Assembly: GCF_001591505.1 (NCBI RefSeq)
Contig: NZ_BCVA01000055.1
Coordinates: 1 to 32,529, forward strand
Source of the DNA: Neobacillus niacini NBRC 15566
GTDB lineage: Bacteria > Bacillota > Bacilli > Bacillales > Cytobacillaceae
Length of the DNA stretch: 32,529 nucleotides
Direction: 5' to 3'
Below the pieces are notes generated by a model, which had not been told where the DNA came from, ran no database searches, and saw nothing but the letters and a program-made list of their open reading frames with translations. Positions 1 to 7,364 of the stretch are shown here, in pieces (the stretch's first letter is position 1; each line of letters begins with the position of its first letter). The translations under genes and the position numbers were made by a program.

Positions 1-16
1 ATTGCCAGGCGAAACG

Positions 17-44
17 AAACACAACCTGTTATGGTTGTGTTTTT
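17..44 (+). terminator. Rho-independent terminator of an upstream gene outside the window
   Basis: Stem ACACAACC (19-26) pairs with GGTTGTGT (33-40) around a 6-nt loop and is followed by a T-rich run. It probably ends a gene lying left of the window. Confidence 0.75.
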
Positions 45-149
45 GTGTGTAATCTCATATCTTTATTGACCTAAACCGGCAAGTATCTCCAGCTGTTTCC
101 TTATTAAATCATTACTCAATGGGGACAGTAAGTTTATGGAGGTGAATGA

Positions 150-407
150 ATGATGAGGCAAAACGAACCCCGTGATTATATTACCATTCAAGACGATGAT
201 GGGAACTTTAAGGAATTCGCTGTTGAGGCGTTATTTGAGATGGAAAGCAAATCATATGCACTTTTGGCAGCAGAGGATGAAACGATGCTTATGCAGGTAG
301 AAGGCGAAGAAGGTGACCAATATTTAGTTGGAATTTCTAATCCAGTCGAAAGTCAGTCCATTTTAGATGCATACCAAGTTGCTGTAGAGGAAGCACCTGC
401 AGAATAA
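150..407 (+). CDS. DUF1292 (YrzB/UPF0473-type) small acidic protein
   Basis: This 85-aa, strongly acidic protein has the layout of the DUF1292 family, to which B. subtilis YrzB belongs: an N-terminal stretch ending in IQDDDGN, a central FAVEALFEMESKSYALL block, and a C-terminal half rich in Glu. The family is a small soluble protein of unknown function, often found near ruvX and mltG; neither is visible here because the window starts just upstream. GGAGGTG at 138-144 lies 5 nt before the ATG at 150 and 8 nt before a second ATG at 153, so either Met may be used. No membrane segment or signal peptide is seen. Family assignment is by pattern recall and no function is proposed. Confidence 0.85.
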   Translation: MMRQNEPRDYITIQDDDGNFKEFAVEALFEMESKSYALLAAEDETMLMQVEGEEGDQYLVGISNPVESQSILDAYQVAVEEAPAE

Positions 408-447
408 GCGTATAATTACATAATAATGTTATGTTAACTAATAACTA

Positions 448-471
448 ATGCCAGTCCCAGCTGACTGGCAT
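448..471 (+). terminator. Hairpin after the DUF1292 gene, probable weak terminator
   Basis: ATGCCAGTC (448-456) pairs perfectly with GACTGGCAT (463-471) around a 6-nt loop. The following T-tract is poor (ATTTAC), so termination is likely but may be inefficient. Confidence 0.6.
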
Positions 472-570
472 ATTTACAGCTATTTAGCCCTGTAAAGGAT
501 AAATATTTGCTGCACCGGCTGAATATAATTCATCGACATACTTATTTCTATTGAAGGTAGGTATTTGCAG

Positions 571-897
571 ATGAAGTGTAAAATACATCGGTGTAATTGC
601 AGGAAGGTTTGGTCGATTCAAAACCGAAAATCAAAAACTACTGCCCAATCTATTCTTCTTATCGGTGAGTGGTATACTGAACTAAAACCTGAAAGGATAT
701 GTGAACCAAAAGGTTTTGTGGCAACAAAGAAAAATCAGGAAATTATTTACAATCCAACGAAAAAGTATTTGGAAAAATTTATAATAATTGATAAACTTAT
801 TTATGATAAGAAAAACGTTAATTTTAATATAAAATCCGGAAATAGTTTATTTTTTGCTGAGGATGGCATCTGTTATGTCCTTAAAGAGGTAAAATAA
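571..897 (+). CDS. Hypothetical Cys-rich protein (MKCKIHRCNC-type)
   Basis: This 108-aa basic protein begins with MKCKIHRCNCRKVW, so three Cys and one His lie within the first ten residues, a possible small metal site. The middle contains a GEWYTELKPER segment. I recall similar short Bacillus proteins with this Cys-rich start and the KVWSIQ motif, but none with a known function. The start is ambiguous: a TTG at 565 is closer to the GGTAGG-like ribosome site (556-561), while the ATG at 571 lies 9 nt from it and gives the expected N terminus, so 571 was chosen. Codon use is AT-rich in the second half. No clear terminator follows. It stands alone between two better-defined genes. Confidence 0.6.
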   Translation: MKCKIHRCNCRKVWSIQNRKSKTTAQSILLIGEWYTELKPERICEPKGFVATKKNQEIIYNPTKKYLEKFIIIDKLIYDKKNVNFNIKSGNSLFFAEDGICYVLKEVK

Positions 898-1091
898 ACC
901 CAGTTACGGTATTCTTTTTGCATAAAAATGTCAAAATAATAACTTAATTGACTGATATCAATTGGGATAGCGTTATGATATGTTAAATACAAAAGACTAT
1001 CTTTTAGTAGTGAATATATTTTAATAGTAATAACTAGTAGTAGTATTTGATAAATTTGTAGTTTAATTGACTCCACACAGAGGTGGCAACG

Positions 1092-2564
1092 TTGAAATAC
1101 ACAGGCAGAATCACACTCGTTTTTATTTCTATGATGGTTTCTTTTATAGAATCATTTTCCGAACCAACAACTACATGGTCGATCCTAGAAGCCATTCTAT
1201 TTGCCACCATCGCTGCCTTACTAGGCTGGGTTTACGATAAGGCCGTATACTATAAGAATAAGGCTGAAATGAATGAAAACAGACTATGTAATCTATTAAG
1301 ATTCTCACCAGAACCGATCATTGTATACCAAGATGGAAAAATTGTATTTGTCAATAATAAATTTGAAGAATTAGTTCAATCATCTTCGTATGAACTTCTT
1401 GGGAAATCCATATTTCATTGTATTTTACCCGAATTTCATCCTATGATAATGCAACTGTTAAAAGACATGAGTCAAGGGAAGAAAAGTCTTGACCGTATGG
1501 AATTAAAAATCAAAACAGCACATCATAACATTTTAGATATTGAAATTTCCTCTTCACCCATTCTCTTTAACGAAAAACCAGCACTAGAAGTATTTCTCAG
1601 AGATGTTACGAAAAGGAATAAACTTGAAGAAGAGGTAAGGAAAAATGAAGAACTGTATCGATTTATTACAGAAAACAGTACTGATCTTATCTCTTTTCTC
1701 AATCCGAACGGCTATTATGAATATTTATCGCCATCTAGTAAGGATTTATTAGGATTTAGCAAAGAGGAAATGATAGGCAGCCATTTATTTGATTTTTTAC
1801 ATCCTGAAGAGGTTGAAAAAGTAACTACATTACTCCTTGAGGCAGATTCCGAATTGGAATTTGCTGCATTCACACATCAAATTAAGAAAAAAAATGGTTC
1901 GTATATTTGGATAGAAACGAATGCTCGGACTATCCGAAAGAATTCGCGAAAGCTAGAAGGGATTGTAGCGGTTTCACGAGATATTACAGAACGTTTAGAA
2001 AAAGAAAAAAGACTTCAAGAAGCAAATATCAAGTTACGCTATATTTCTAACATGGACGGGTTAACGGGTATTCCGAATCGAAGATACTTTGATGAAAAAC
2101 TGTCAGAAGAATGGAATCGCATGAAACGAAATTCTAGTCCATTTTCAGCTATCATGATTGATATTGACTTTTTCAAAAAATTTAATGACTTTAATGGTCA
2201 CCTAGCGGGCGATGAATGTTTAAGGCAAGTAGCCACTGTATTAAAAAATACAGTGAAGAGACCTAGTGATTTTACAGCAAGATATGGCGGGGAAGAATTC
2301 GTTATATTGCTGCCAGAAACCGATAAACAAGGAGCAGCGCATGTGGCTGAATTACTTCAAACAAATGTGAAAAATCTTAATATACCTTATATTTCCACAG
2401 AAACTGAACCTATTGTCAGTATCAGCATAGGTTGCGCAACACTTATTCCAAATGAATTGACAAAACCAGAGGATTTAATCAAACTGGCTGATACAGAATT
2501 ATATATTGCAAAAGAAAGCAGGCATAACCAATTTATATTCAACCAACTCTCCCACCTTGCCTAA
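1092..2564 (+). CDS. Membrane-anchored PAS-PAS-GGDEF diguanylate cyclase
   Basis: The protein probably makes cyclic di-GMP from two GTP. Two hydrophobic helices (about residues 5-21 and 29-48) anchor it to the membrane. Two PAS sensor domains follow (about 62-175 and 182-300), then a complete GGDEF domain (about 312-490). The active-site signature is GGEEF (399-403). An RPSD motif lies exactly five residues before it, matching the RxxD inhibitory I-site, so product inhibition is expected. The upstream segment MDGLTGIPNRRYFD is also canonical. No EAL or HD-GYP domain is present. GTG at 1083 is in frame, but the AGAGGTGG ribosome site (1079-1086) overlaps it; TTG at 1092 lies 5 nt downstream of that site and was chosen. 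It is a single gene with its own terminator. The PAS ligands cannot be inferred. Confidence 0.92.
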   Translation: MKYTGRITLVFISMMVSFIESFSEPTTTWSILEAILFATIAALLGWVYDKAVYYKNKAEMNENRLCNLLRFSPEPIIVYQDGKIVFVNNKFEELVQSSSYELLGKSIFHCILPEFHPMIMQLLKDMSQGKKSLDRMELKIKTAHHNILDIEISSSPILFNEKPALEVFLRDVTKRNKLEEEVRKNEELYRFITENSTDLISFLNPNGYYEYLSPSSKDLLGFSKEEMIGSHLFDFLHPEEVEKVTTLLLEADSELEFAAFTHQIKKKNGSYIWIETNARTIRKNSRKLEGIVAVSRDITERLEKEKRLQEANIKLRYISNMDGLTGIPNRRYFDEKLSEEWNRMKRNSSPFSAIMIDIDFFKKFNDFNGHLAGDECLRQVATVLKNTVKRPSDFTARYGGEEFVILLPETDKQGAAHVAELLQTNVKNLNIPYISTETEPIVSISIGCATLIPNELTKPEDLIKLADTELYIAKESRHNQFIFNQLSHLA

Positions 2565-2584
2565 ATACCAGGGTGATTTTTTTT
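2553..2584 (+). terminator. Terminator of the diguanylate cyclase gene
   Basis: CACCTTG (2553-2559) pairs with CAGGGTG (2569-2575) with one G-U pair, followed by eight Ts (2577-2584). The stem overlaps the end of the coding region, including its stop codon. Confidence 0.75.
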
Positions 2585-2667
2585 GTATTATTTTCAAGTT
2601 TAATTTCAATAAAGTAACTGAAAATAAGAGAGGAACAAATTAGATATAACCATGGGGGTACATAGTG

Positions 2668-3792
2668 ATGAACACAAAATATGCACCATTATTTGACACT
2701 TTAACATTTAAAAATGGCATCCAATTGAAAAACCGTATTGTGATGGCACCAATGACAAATTGGTCATCCAATCCAGATGGAACTGTTACAGAAGCAGAGG
2801 TAAGATATTATGCAAGACGATCAAGTGGTGTTGGGATGGTTATTACAGCATGTACATATGTTACAGCAAATGGAAAGGGATTTCACGGAGAATTCGGCGG
2901 GGATAGGGATGATTTAATCCCTAGCTTACAGAAGCTTGCAACTGCTATTAAAGAGCAGGGGGCCAAAGCAATATTACAAATTTTCCATGGTGGCAGACAA
3001 GTCCCGCCTGAATTAATACCCGATGGTGATGTGGTAAGTGCTAGCAGCGTTCCCGCAGAAGGGGATGGAAAGCCAGTACCACGGGAGTTATCTGACGAAG
3101 AAGTTCGTTCCATTATTCGCGACTTTGGTGAAACAACACGCCGTGCAATAGAAGCAGGTTATGATGGCGTTGAAATCCATGGTGCAAACGGATATCTCAT
3201 TCAGCAGTTTTTCTCTCCTCATTCTAACCGTCGTGAAGACCGTTGGGGAGGCAGTCTAGAAAAACGGTTAACATTTCCAATGGCAGTTGTTGATGAAGTT
3301 AAGAGAGTAGTGGCTGAGAACGCCAAGAAGCCGTTTATTGTAGGATATCGCTTTTCACCGGAAGAAGCAGAAACTCCTGGGATCACCATGGCAGATACTC
3401 TTTTGTTAATCGATAACCTAGTTCAAAAAGACCTTGATTATCTTCATGTTTCTTTACAAGAATTTTGGTCAAAACCAAGAAGAGGCGTGGACGATACTCG
3501 TTCACGAATAGAAATTATCCTGGAACGAGCAGGAGATAAAGTACCTGTGATTGGAGTAGGCTCCATTCATACGCCAGATGAGGCTTTAAAAGCTTTTCAA
3601 ACAGGTGTACCGCTTATTGCCCTAGGACGTGAAATGATTATCGATCCTGATTGGGTACAAAAGGTAAAAGAGGGTAAAGAAAATGAAATCATTACCGAGA
3701 TTAATAAGGATAATCAGGATCAGCTTGTGATACCTGATCCACTGTGGCAGGCAATTATTCACACACCAGGATGGTTTCCTGGCATTCGTTAA
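2668..3792 (+). CDS. Old-yellow-enzyme-type NADH:flavin oxidoreductase (YqiG-like)
   Basis: This FMN-dependent TIM-barrel ene-reductase of the old yellow enzyme family has 374 aa, close to B. subtilis YqiG. Visible signatures are the N-terminal KNRIVMAPMT segment, the substrate-binding pair in HGANGYLIQQF (His171 and Asn174), the DRWGGSLEKR block, and the C-terminal phosphate-binding region VIGVGSIHTPDEAL followed by LGREMIIDPDW. The family reduces activated C=C bonds using NAD(P)H; the physiological substrate is unknown. A GTG at 2665 is possible, but the ATG at 2668 with GGGGG at 2654-2658 is preferred. There is no Fe-S cluster domain of the 2,4-dienoyl-CoA reductase type. It stands alone between two hairpins. 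Confidence 0.93.
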   Translation: MNTKYAPLFDTLTFKNGIQLKNRIVMAPMTNWSSNPDGTVTEAEVRYYARRSSGVGMVITACTYVTANGKGFHGEFGGDRDDLIPSLQKLATAIKEQGAKAILQIFHGGRQVPPELIPDGDVVSASSVPAEGDGKPVPRELSDEEVRSIIRDFGETTRRAIEAGYDGVEIHGANGYLIQQFFSPHSNRREDRWGGSLEKRLTFPMAVVDEVKRVVAENAKKPFIVGYRFSPEEAETPGITMADTLLLIDNLVQKDLDYLHVSLQEFWSKPRRGVDDTRSRIEIILERAGDKVPVIGVGSIHTPDEALKAFQTGVPLIALGREMIIDPDWVQKVKEGKENEIITEINKDNQDQLVIPDPLWQAIIHTPGWFPGIR

Positions 3793-3797
3793 TGCAA

Positions 3798-3828
3798 AAG
3801 AGTTCATCCTCACGCAGGATGAACTCTT
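3798..3828. terminator. Bidirectional terminator between convergent genes
   Basis: A perfect 13-bp stem (3798-3810 with 3816-3828) has a 5-nt loop. On the minus strand it is followed by TTTTGC and overlaps the stop codon of the broken gene at 3827. On the plus strand the U-tract is weak. Confidence 0.75.
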
Positions 3829-4203
3829 ACTGTTTATACTCGGCGCTATATGAATTTTCACCAGAATGAACAGATAGAAGAGTATCTGCATAACCTACCA
3901 GCCGATTTACAATTTCATCTCCAAGAGCATAAACAAGTTGGTGCTGTTCGCTTTTATGCAGGGTAGGATCATCAAAGATGATTGTGGTATTAATAAAAAT
4001 CTGTTTCGTGTCATAGAGGTTATAATGAATAATGGTTTTTCCAGCAGCACCACTGGTTATCGGATCTCGAAAACTAGGGAGAAAAATATACCATTTCTCC
4101 GCTGTTGGTGACCGGAAATTTTCGTAAACTTCATTCCCCTAATTTCATATTCAATTTGCTCTTTCAAGCTTTCATCGATTACCTCAACAATGTTGTTTTC
4201 CAA
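3827..4203 (-). pseudogene. Frameshifted ~125-aa hypothetical gene (one-base deletion)
   Basis: Reading the minus strand from TTG at 4203, with AAGGGGG (4211-4217) 7 nt upstream, gives a frame that starts MENNIVEVIDESLKEQ. At a run of four Cs on the plus strand (4136-4139) the reading must shift by one base. The second frame then runs through segments such as EVYENFRSPTAEKWYIFLP and EQHQLVYALGDEIVNRL to a stop at 3827-3829. The total is 377 nt, one short of 126 codons, as expected for a single deletion in a GGGGG run. Both halves look like real protein. The gene has its own terminator downstream. It may be a true pseudogene, a phase-variable homopolymer or a sequencing error. I do not recognise the family; it looks soluble and mixed alpha/beta. 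Confidence 0.65.
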
Positions 4204-4285
4204 AAACAGTCCCCCTTTTCTATAGGAATTATCATACCCACTTCGTAGAAGTTACTATCCATTTAACGAAAATTAGAAAATAGTA

Positions 4286-4313
4286 GTTACAAAAAATAGC
4301 ATTTTGCTATAAT
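4286..4313 (+). promoter_or_regulatory. Sigma-A promoter for the MFS transporter gene
   Basis: A consensus -10 box TATAAT (4308-4313) is preceded at 16 bp by GTTACA (4286-4291), a 4/6 match to TTGACA. It lies about 65 bp before the start codon. Confidence 0.6.
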
Positions 4314-4379
4314 AGTAGAGTTCCATTTATCTTACAAAAATATTTGAAATGATCACGGACACCATCTAGGAGGAACAAA

Positions 4380-5717
4380 ATGAACAAGAATAAGTATGTA
4401 TTTATAGGGCTTGTGATTACGACACTTATTTCAGCTCTTGATACAAATATCATGCAAACAGCAAGTCCCACCATTGTTAATCAACTTGGGGGCTTAGAAT
4501 TGTTTTCATGGATATTTGTTGTTTATATGTTAGCCAGTACCATAACCGTTCCTCTTTACGGAAAATTATCCGATATGTATGGACGAAAAAAACTTTTAAT
4601 GATTGCTGTAACCTTGTTTACAGTTGGATCAATTCTTTGCGGGTTAGCTAATTCTATGGTCACGCTAATTATTTTTAGAGGAATACAAGGATTAGGGGCA
4701 GGAGGAATGATTCCTCTCTCCATGATCATTGTAGGGGATTTATTCACGATTGAAAAACGCGGAAAAATCCAAGCCGTATTTAGTGCCATTTGGGCGATTT
4801 CTTCAATCATAGGACCAATATTAGGATCCTTTTTTGTGGAAGCATTGACTTGGAGATGGATATTCTTTATTAATATCCCGATTGGTATGGCAACGGTTCT
4901 TTGCTTACTACCATATAAGGAATCTGCAGAATACAAAAAGACACATATCGATTATAAAGGATTCTTCCTTTTTGGGATTTCCATTACACTTTTATTGTTA
5001 TCAACCAGCTTGAGTAATCCTTTTTGGTATGTCTTTAGTGGTGTTATAGGGTTGATCCTATTTGTCCTTGTTGAAAGAAAAGAACAGCATCCATTCCTGC
5101 CCGTTACATTATTAAAAAATAAAGGGTTACAATCTACGAATCTTTTTATGTTAATTTATTGCCTTTCTTTTTATGGAACATCAAACTTTATTCCGTTATA
5201 TTTGCAAGAAGGAAGTCAAATGAGTATTTATAAAAGCGGATTAATTTTGTTAAGTATTGCACTAGGCTGGTCCTTTGGAAGTACTCCTGCTGGAAAATGG
5301 ATCATTCGCTTTGGTTACAAGGTATTATTTATGATCGGCAGTATTGTTACGACCCTTTCAGGTTTGGTCCTTTATTTATTCATCCAGAATTTATCCTATA
5401 CGGGTTTATTTATCATCTTGACAGTTCAAGGCTTTTGCTTTGGATTATTGTTTGCCCTTGGTACCATTGCTTCACAAGAATTTGCCGATTCCCATTTAAA
5501 AGGAATGTCCACTTCACTTCAAATATTTTTAAGAAATATTGGTACATCCGTTGGAGTTACCATCATGGGAGTAATTATTAACCATGGCGTTACACTTGCC
5601 GTTGGGATGAAGAACGTTTTTCTATATGCCCTGATTTTGAGTTTCATTACCATTTTTCTTAGCTTTCGAATTCCAGAGAAAACATCAGCTGTTGGAGAAA
5701 CAGCATTAACGAAGTAA
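4380..5717 (+). CDS. MFS multidrug-type exporter (DHA2-like)
   Basis: This is a 445-aa polytopic membrane protein of the major facilitator superfamily, presumably a proton-coupled drug exporter. The first helix carries LISALDTNIMQTASPTI, typical of drug:H+ antiporters. Motif A is GKLSDMYGRKK in the loop between helices 2 and 3. An arginine-containing FRGIQGLGAGGMIP segment resembles motif B and the surrounding Gly-rich helix. WRWIFFINIPIG after helix 5-6 is characteristic of the DHA2 (14-helix) branch. At 445 aa it is shorter than most 14-helix members, so 12-14 helices are possible. The ATG has AGGAGG nine or so bases upstream (4369-4374) and a good promoter. No adjacent MarR or TetR regulator is present, so substrate and control are unknown. 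Confidence 0.92.
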   Translation: MNKNKYVFIGLVITTLISALDTNIMQTASPTIVNQLGGLELFSWIFVVYMLASTITVPLYGKLSDMYGRKKLLMIAVTLFTVGSILCGLANSMVTLIIFRGIQGLGAGGMIPLSMIIVGDLFTIEKRGKIQAVFSAIWAISSIIGPILGSFFVEALTWRWIFFINIPIGMATVLCLLPYKESAEYKKTHIDYKGFFLFGISITLLLLSTSLSNPFWYVFSGVIGLILFVLVERKEQHPFLPVTLLKNKGLQSTNLFMLIYCLSFYGTSNFIPLYLQEGSQMSIYKSGLILLSIALGWSFGSTPAGKWIIRFGYKVLFMIGSIVTTLSGLVLYLFIQNLSYTGLFIILTVQGFCFGLLFALGTIASQEFADSHLKGMSTSLQIFLRNIGTSVGVTIMGVIINHGVTLAVGMKNVFLYALILSFITIFLSFRIPEKTSAVGETALTK

Positions 5718-5765
5718 AGGTTCCACTTGTTTTGAATAAAATACCTACACAGATAAATAATAGAC

Positions 5766-5813
5766 TTAGTGTTAAAGAATAACATTAGACATAATGTTAT
5801 CCTTTAACACTAA
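5766..5813. repeat. Long inverted repeat after the MFS gene (21-bp arms)
   Basis: Twelve base pairs (5766-5777 with 5802-5813), one mismatch, and nine further pairs (5779-5787 with 5792-5800) close on a 4-nt loop. It probably acts as a terminator or 3' stabiliser for the MFS transcript, but no T-run follows it and the arms are AT-rich. Confidence 0.7.
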
Positions 5814-5836
5814 ACTTCAATGTGGAGGGATATACT

Positions 5837-5971
5837 TTGAATATACTCTTTAGCTTACTTAGGACCTTAATGCTTCTTGGGATTAGGTTAACGTATCTAC
5901 TTAATAATGTTCAATCTAAGTTGAATTTTCTATTAAGGAAGCAAGTTAGATTAAGCCCAGTGTATTCGTAA
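5837..5971 (+). CDS. Possible 44-aa small protein
   Basis: GGAGGG at 5824-5829 lies 7 nt before a TTG (5837). From there 44 codons run open to TAA at 5969-5971. The peptide has a hydrophobic N-terminal half (MNILFSLLRTLMLLGI) and a basic C-terminal half (LLRKQVRLSP), so it could be a small membrane-associated peptide. A clear terminator hairpin follows 29 nt after the stop, which supports a real transcript ending here. I recognise no family. The alternative is an untranslated RNA or chance; the good ribosome site and the terminator are the only support. Confidence 0.4.
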   Translation: MNILFSLLRTLMLLGIRLTYLLNNVQSKLNFLLRKQVRLSPVYS

Positions 5972-6000
5972 AGTATGATCATTTCGCATTGCAGGAACAG

Positions 6001-6031
6001 AAGGTGAGCATAGAACTATGCTTGCCTTTTT
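6001..6031 (+). terminator. Rho-independent terminator after the small ORF
   Basis: A 12-bp stem (6001-6012 with 6017-6028, two G-U pairs) has a tight 4-nt loop and runs into TTTTT. Confidence 0.75.
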
Positions 6032-6063
6032 ATATGGTTGATTTTATGACTTTTATGAATCTA

Positions 6064-6253
6064 AATAGAGGGAAGAATCTCGCTTATTTAGTCTTTACTA
6101 ATAAAAAACAACCAAATAGACGGAGAGATTCCGCCTATTGCCATCAAATACGTGAAATAGGATAATATTGCTTTGCTTAACCGGAAAACCTCCCCTTATT
6201 AACCCCAAAACAGGCTCCATTCTGCATTTAACCGGAATGTCTTCGCTTATTTT
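6064..6253. repeat. Four short palindromic repeat units, non-coding
   Basis: Four related units of about 25 nt begin near 6064, 6115, 6178 and 6229, spaced 51, 63 and 51 nt apart. The shared core is roughly CGGA, four to six bases, CTCCGCTTATT. The clearest unit (6115-6140) is itself an imperfect palindrome, with AATAG.CGGA against TCCG.CTATT. The stretch 6035-6318 holds nothing else that I can support as a gene. Similar short interspersed palindromes occur in Bacillus intergenic regions, by recall. Confidence 0.55.
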
Positions 6254-6318
6254 ACTTTTGCTAATACCTGGAGTGTAAATCAACAGCCTTCTTTAACATA
6301 GCCTTTTATATGCGTTAT

Positions 6319-6831
6319 TTATTCTATTATTTCTCTATATTCTTTTCCTTTTTGCACATAGTTATCACTTGAATATTTGAGCATTTGCAGGTCTTTTTCT
6401 GCTAATTCACGAACTACTTTCCCTGGTGACCCCAGGACGAGTGATCGAGGAGGGATCTTGATTCCACCTGCTAAAAGCGTGTTTGCACCAATAATACATT
6501 CTTCCCCAACTTCAACATTGTCAAGTAAAGTCGAACCCATTCCAATAATCGAATTACTGCCAATCTTGCAGCCATGTAAGATAACATTATGTCCAATGGT
6601 TACATCATCACCAATCTCAACCGGAGAGCCTTCATACAGATGGATTGTGGAGTTATCTTGAATACTGCATCTTTTCCCAACCGTGATTGGGCCATCATCC
6701 CCCCGCAACACTGCATTAAACCAAACGGTTGATTCCTCTCCAATCGTAACATCTCCAATAATATAAGCACCAGGTGCGACGAATACACTCTCATGCACCT
6801 TAGGTGTGGTACCTTTGTATGGAATATTCAT
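6319..6831 (-). CDS. Gamma-carbonic-anhydrase-family left-handed beta-helix protein (YtoA/PaaY-like)
   Basis: This 170-aa hexapeptide-repeat protein is expected to fold as a left-handed beta helix and trimerise. Repeats run through most of the chain (for example IIGDVTIGEESTVWF and VEIGDDVTIGHNVILHG). The three histidines expected to bind metal at the trimer interface are present: His64 in STIHLY, and His81 and His86 in GHNVILHG, with the usual five-residue spacing. The length fits the YtoA/YrdA/PaaY group. Whether it has carbonic anhydrase activity is uncertain, since many members have none proven. A longer reading exists to 6876, but ATG at 6831 has GAGGAA (6841-6846) correctly placed and starts the family's usual MxxPYKGxTPK, so it was chosen. 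It reads away from the ilvA leader. Confidence 0.92.
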   Translation of the reverse strand: MNIPYKGTTPKVHESVFVAPGAYIIGDVTIGEESTVWFNAVLRGDDGPITVGKRCSIQDNSTIHLYEGSPVEIGDDVTIGHNVILHGCKIGSNSIIGMGSTLLDNVEVGEECIIGANTLLAGGIKIPPRSLVLGSPGKVVRELAEKDLQMLKYSSDNYVQKGKEYREIIE

Positions 6832-6982
6832 AGTTAACACTTCCTCTATATTCAGAATTGTTTTACATTTAAACAAAATTATACCATTGCTAATCTTTCA
6901 AGGGAAAAATATTGATTTGTAAAGAACATTTTTTATGAAAGCGTTTTAAAATTCACAAAAGAATTAAAATAGTCAAATAATA

Positions 6983-7009
6983 TTGACTCTGCCGCTTTAC
7001 AGTGATAAT
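6983..7009 (+). promoter_or_regulatory. Probable promoter of the ilvA T-box leader
   Basis: TTGACT (6983-6988) is followed after 15 bp by GATAAT (7004-7009). It sits just upstream of the T-box structure. The spacer is short; TAATCT at 7006 gives 17 bp but is a poorer -10. Confidence 0.5.
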
Positions 7010-7029
7010 CTTAGTAATAATTTAAAACG

Positions 7030-7295
7030 AATTGATGACGAGAACAGTAGGCTAAGCACCTTGTCCAAAGAGAGTCGACATTTGCTGAGAGTCGATGGCA
7101 GGGCTTATCTGAAGATCATCTCTGAGATGTGCAGCTGAAAAGATAGAAGTAAGCTGCTCCGGAATAATCCACCGTTACATGGAACACGTATCATTCCTGA
7201 TACGTTAATCGAGAGCTGCAGTCTGGTGATTTTTGCTGCGGAAGTAGGGTGGTATCGCGAGTTAAACTCGTCCCTATACATGGGGCGGGTTTTTT
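7030..7295 (+). promoter_or_regulatory. T-box riboswitch, isoleucine specifier, controlling ilvA
   Basis: The leader has the canonical T-box order. A stem I region begins near GATGACGAGAACAGTAG (7034 onward) and contains the AGAGAGTCGA-type apical segment. A specifier loop follows with GAAGATCATC (7111-7120), where ATC at 7115-7117 fits an isoleucine codon. The conserved T-box AGGGTGGTATCGCG is at 7246-7259. A terminator (7267-7295) has a 5' arm that can instead pair with the T-box to form the antiterminator. Uncharged tRNA-Ile should stabilise antitermination and switch on ilvA, which makes the first committed step to isoleucine. Exact specifier register is inferred, but both overlapping choices read ATC. 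Confidence 0.93.
7267..7295 (+). terminator. T-box terminator (attenuator)
   Basis: CTCGTCCC (7267-7274) pairs with GGGGCGGG (7282-7289) including two G-U pairs, then TTTTTT. It is mutually exclusive with the antiterminator formed by the T-box sequence. Confidence 0.85.
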
Positions 7296-7364
7296 GTTGT
7301 TTTCTAAAAAATAAATGCCTTAAAAAGGCGATTTAGTTTAAGAAAAAAAGAGGAGGAAAGTGAA

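Noticed and set aside
873..1076. Minus-strand ORF of 67 codons
   Set aside because: AT-rich, no ribosome site, overlaps the end of the plus-strand gene at 897; reads like chance.
6098..6283. Minus-strand ORF of 61 codons
   Set aside because: Lies wholly in the palindromic repeat cluster, no ribosome site; repeats explain the open frame.
6935..6950. cre-like site upstream of the ilvA promoter
   Set aside because: One mismatch at the conserved C of the consensus and no metabolic reason for strong CcpA control; chance cannot be excluded.
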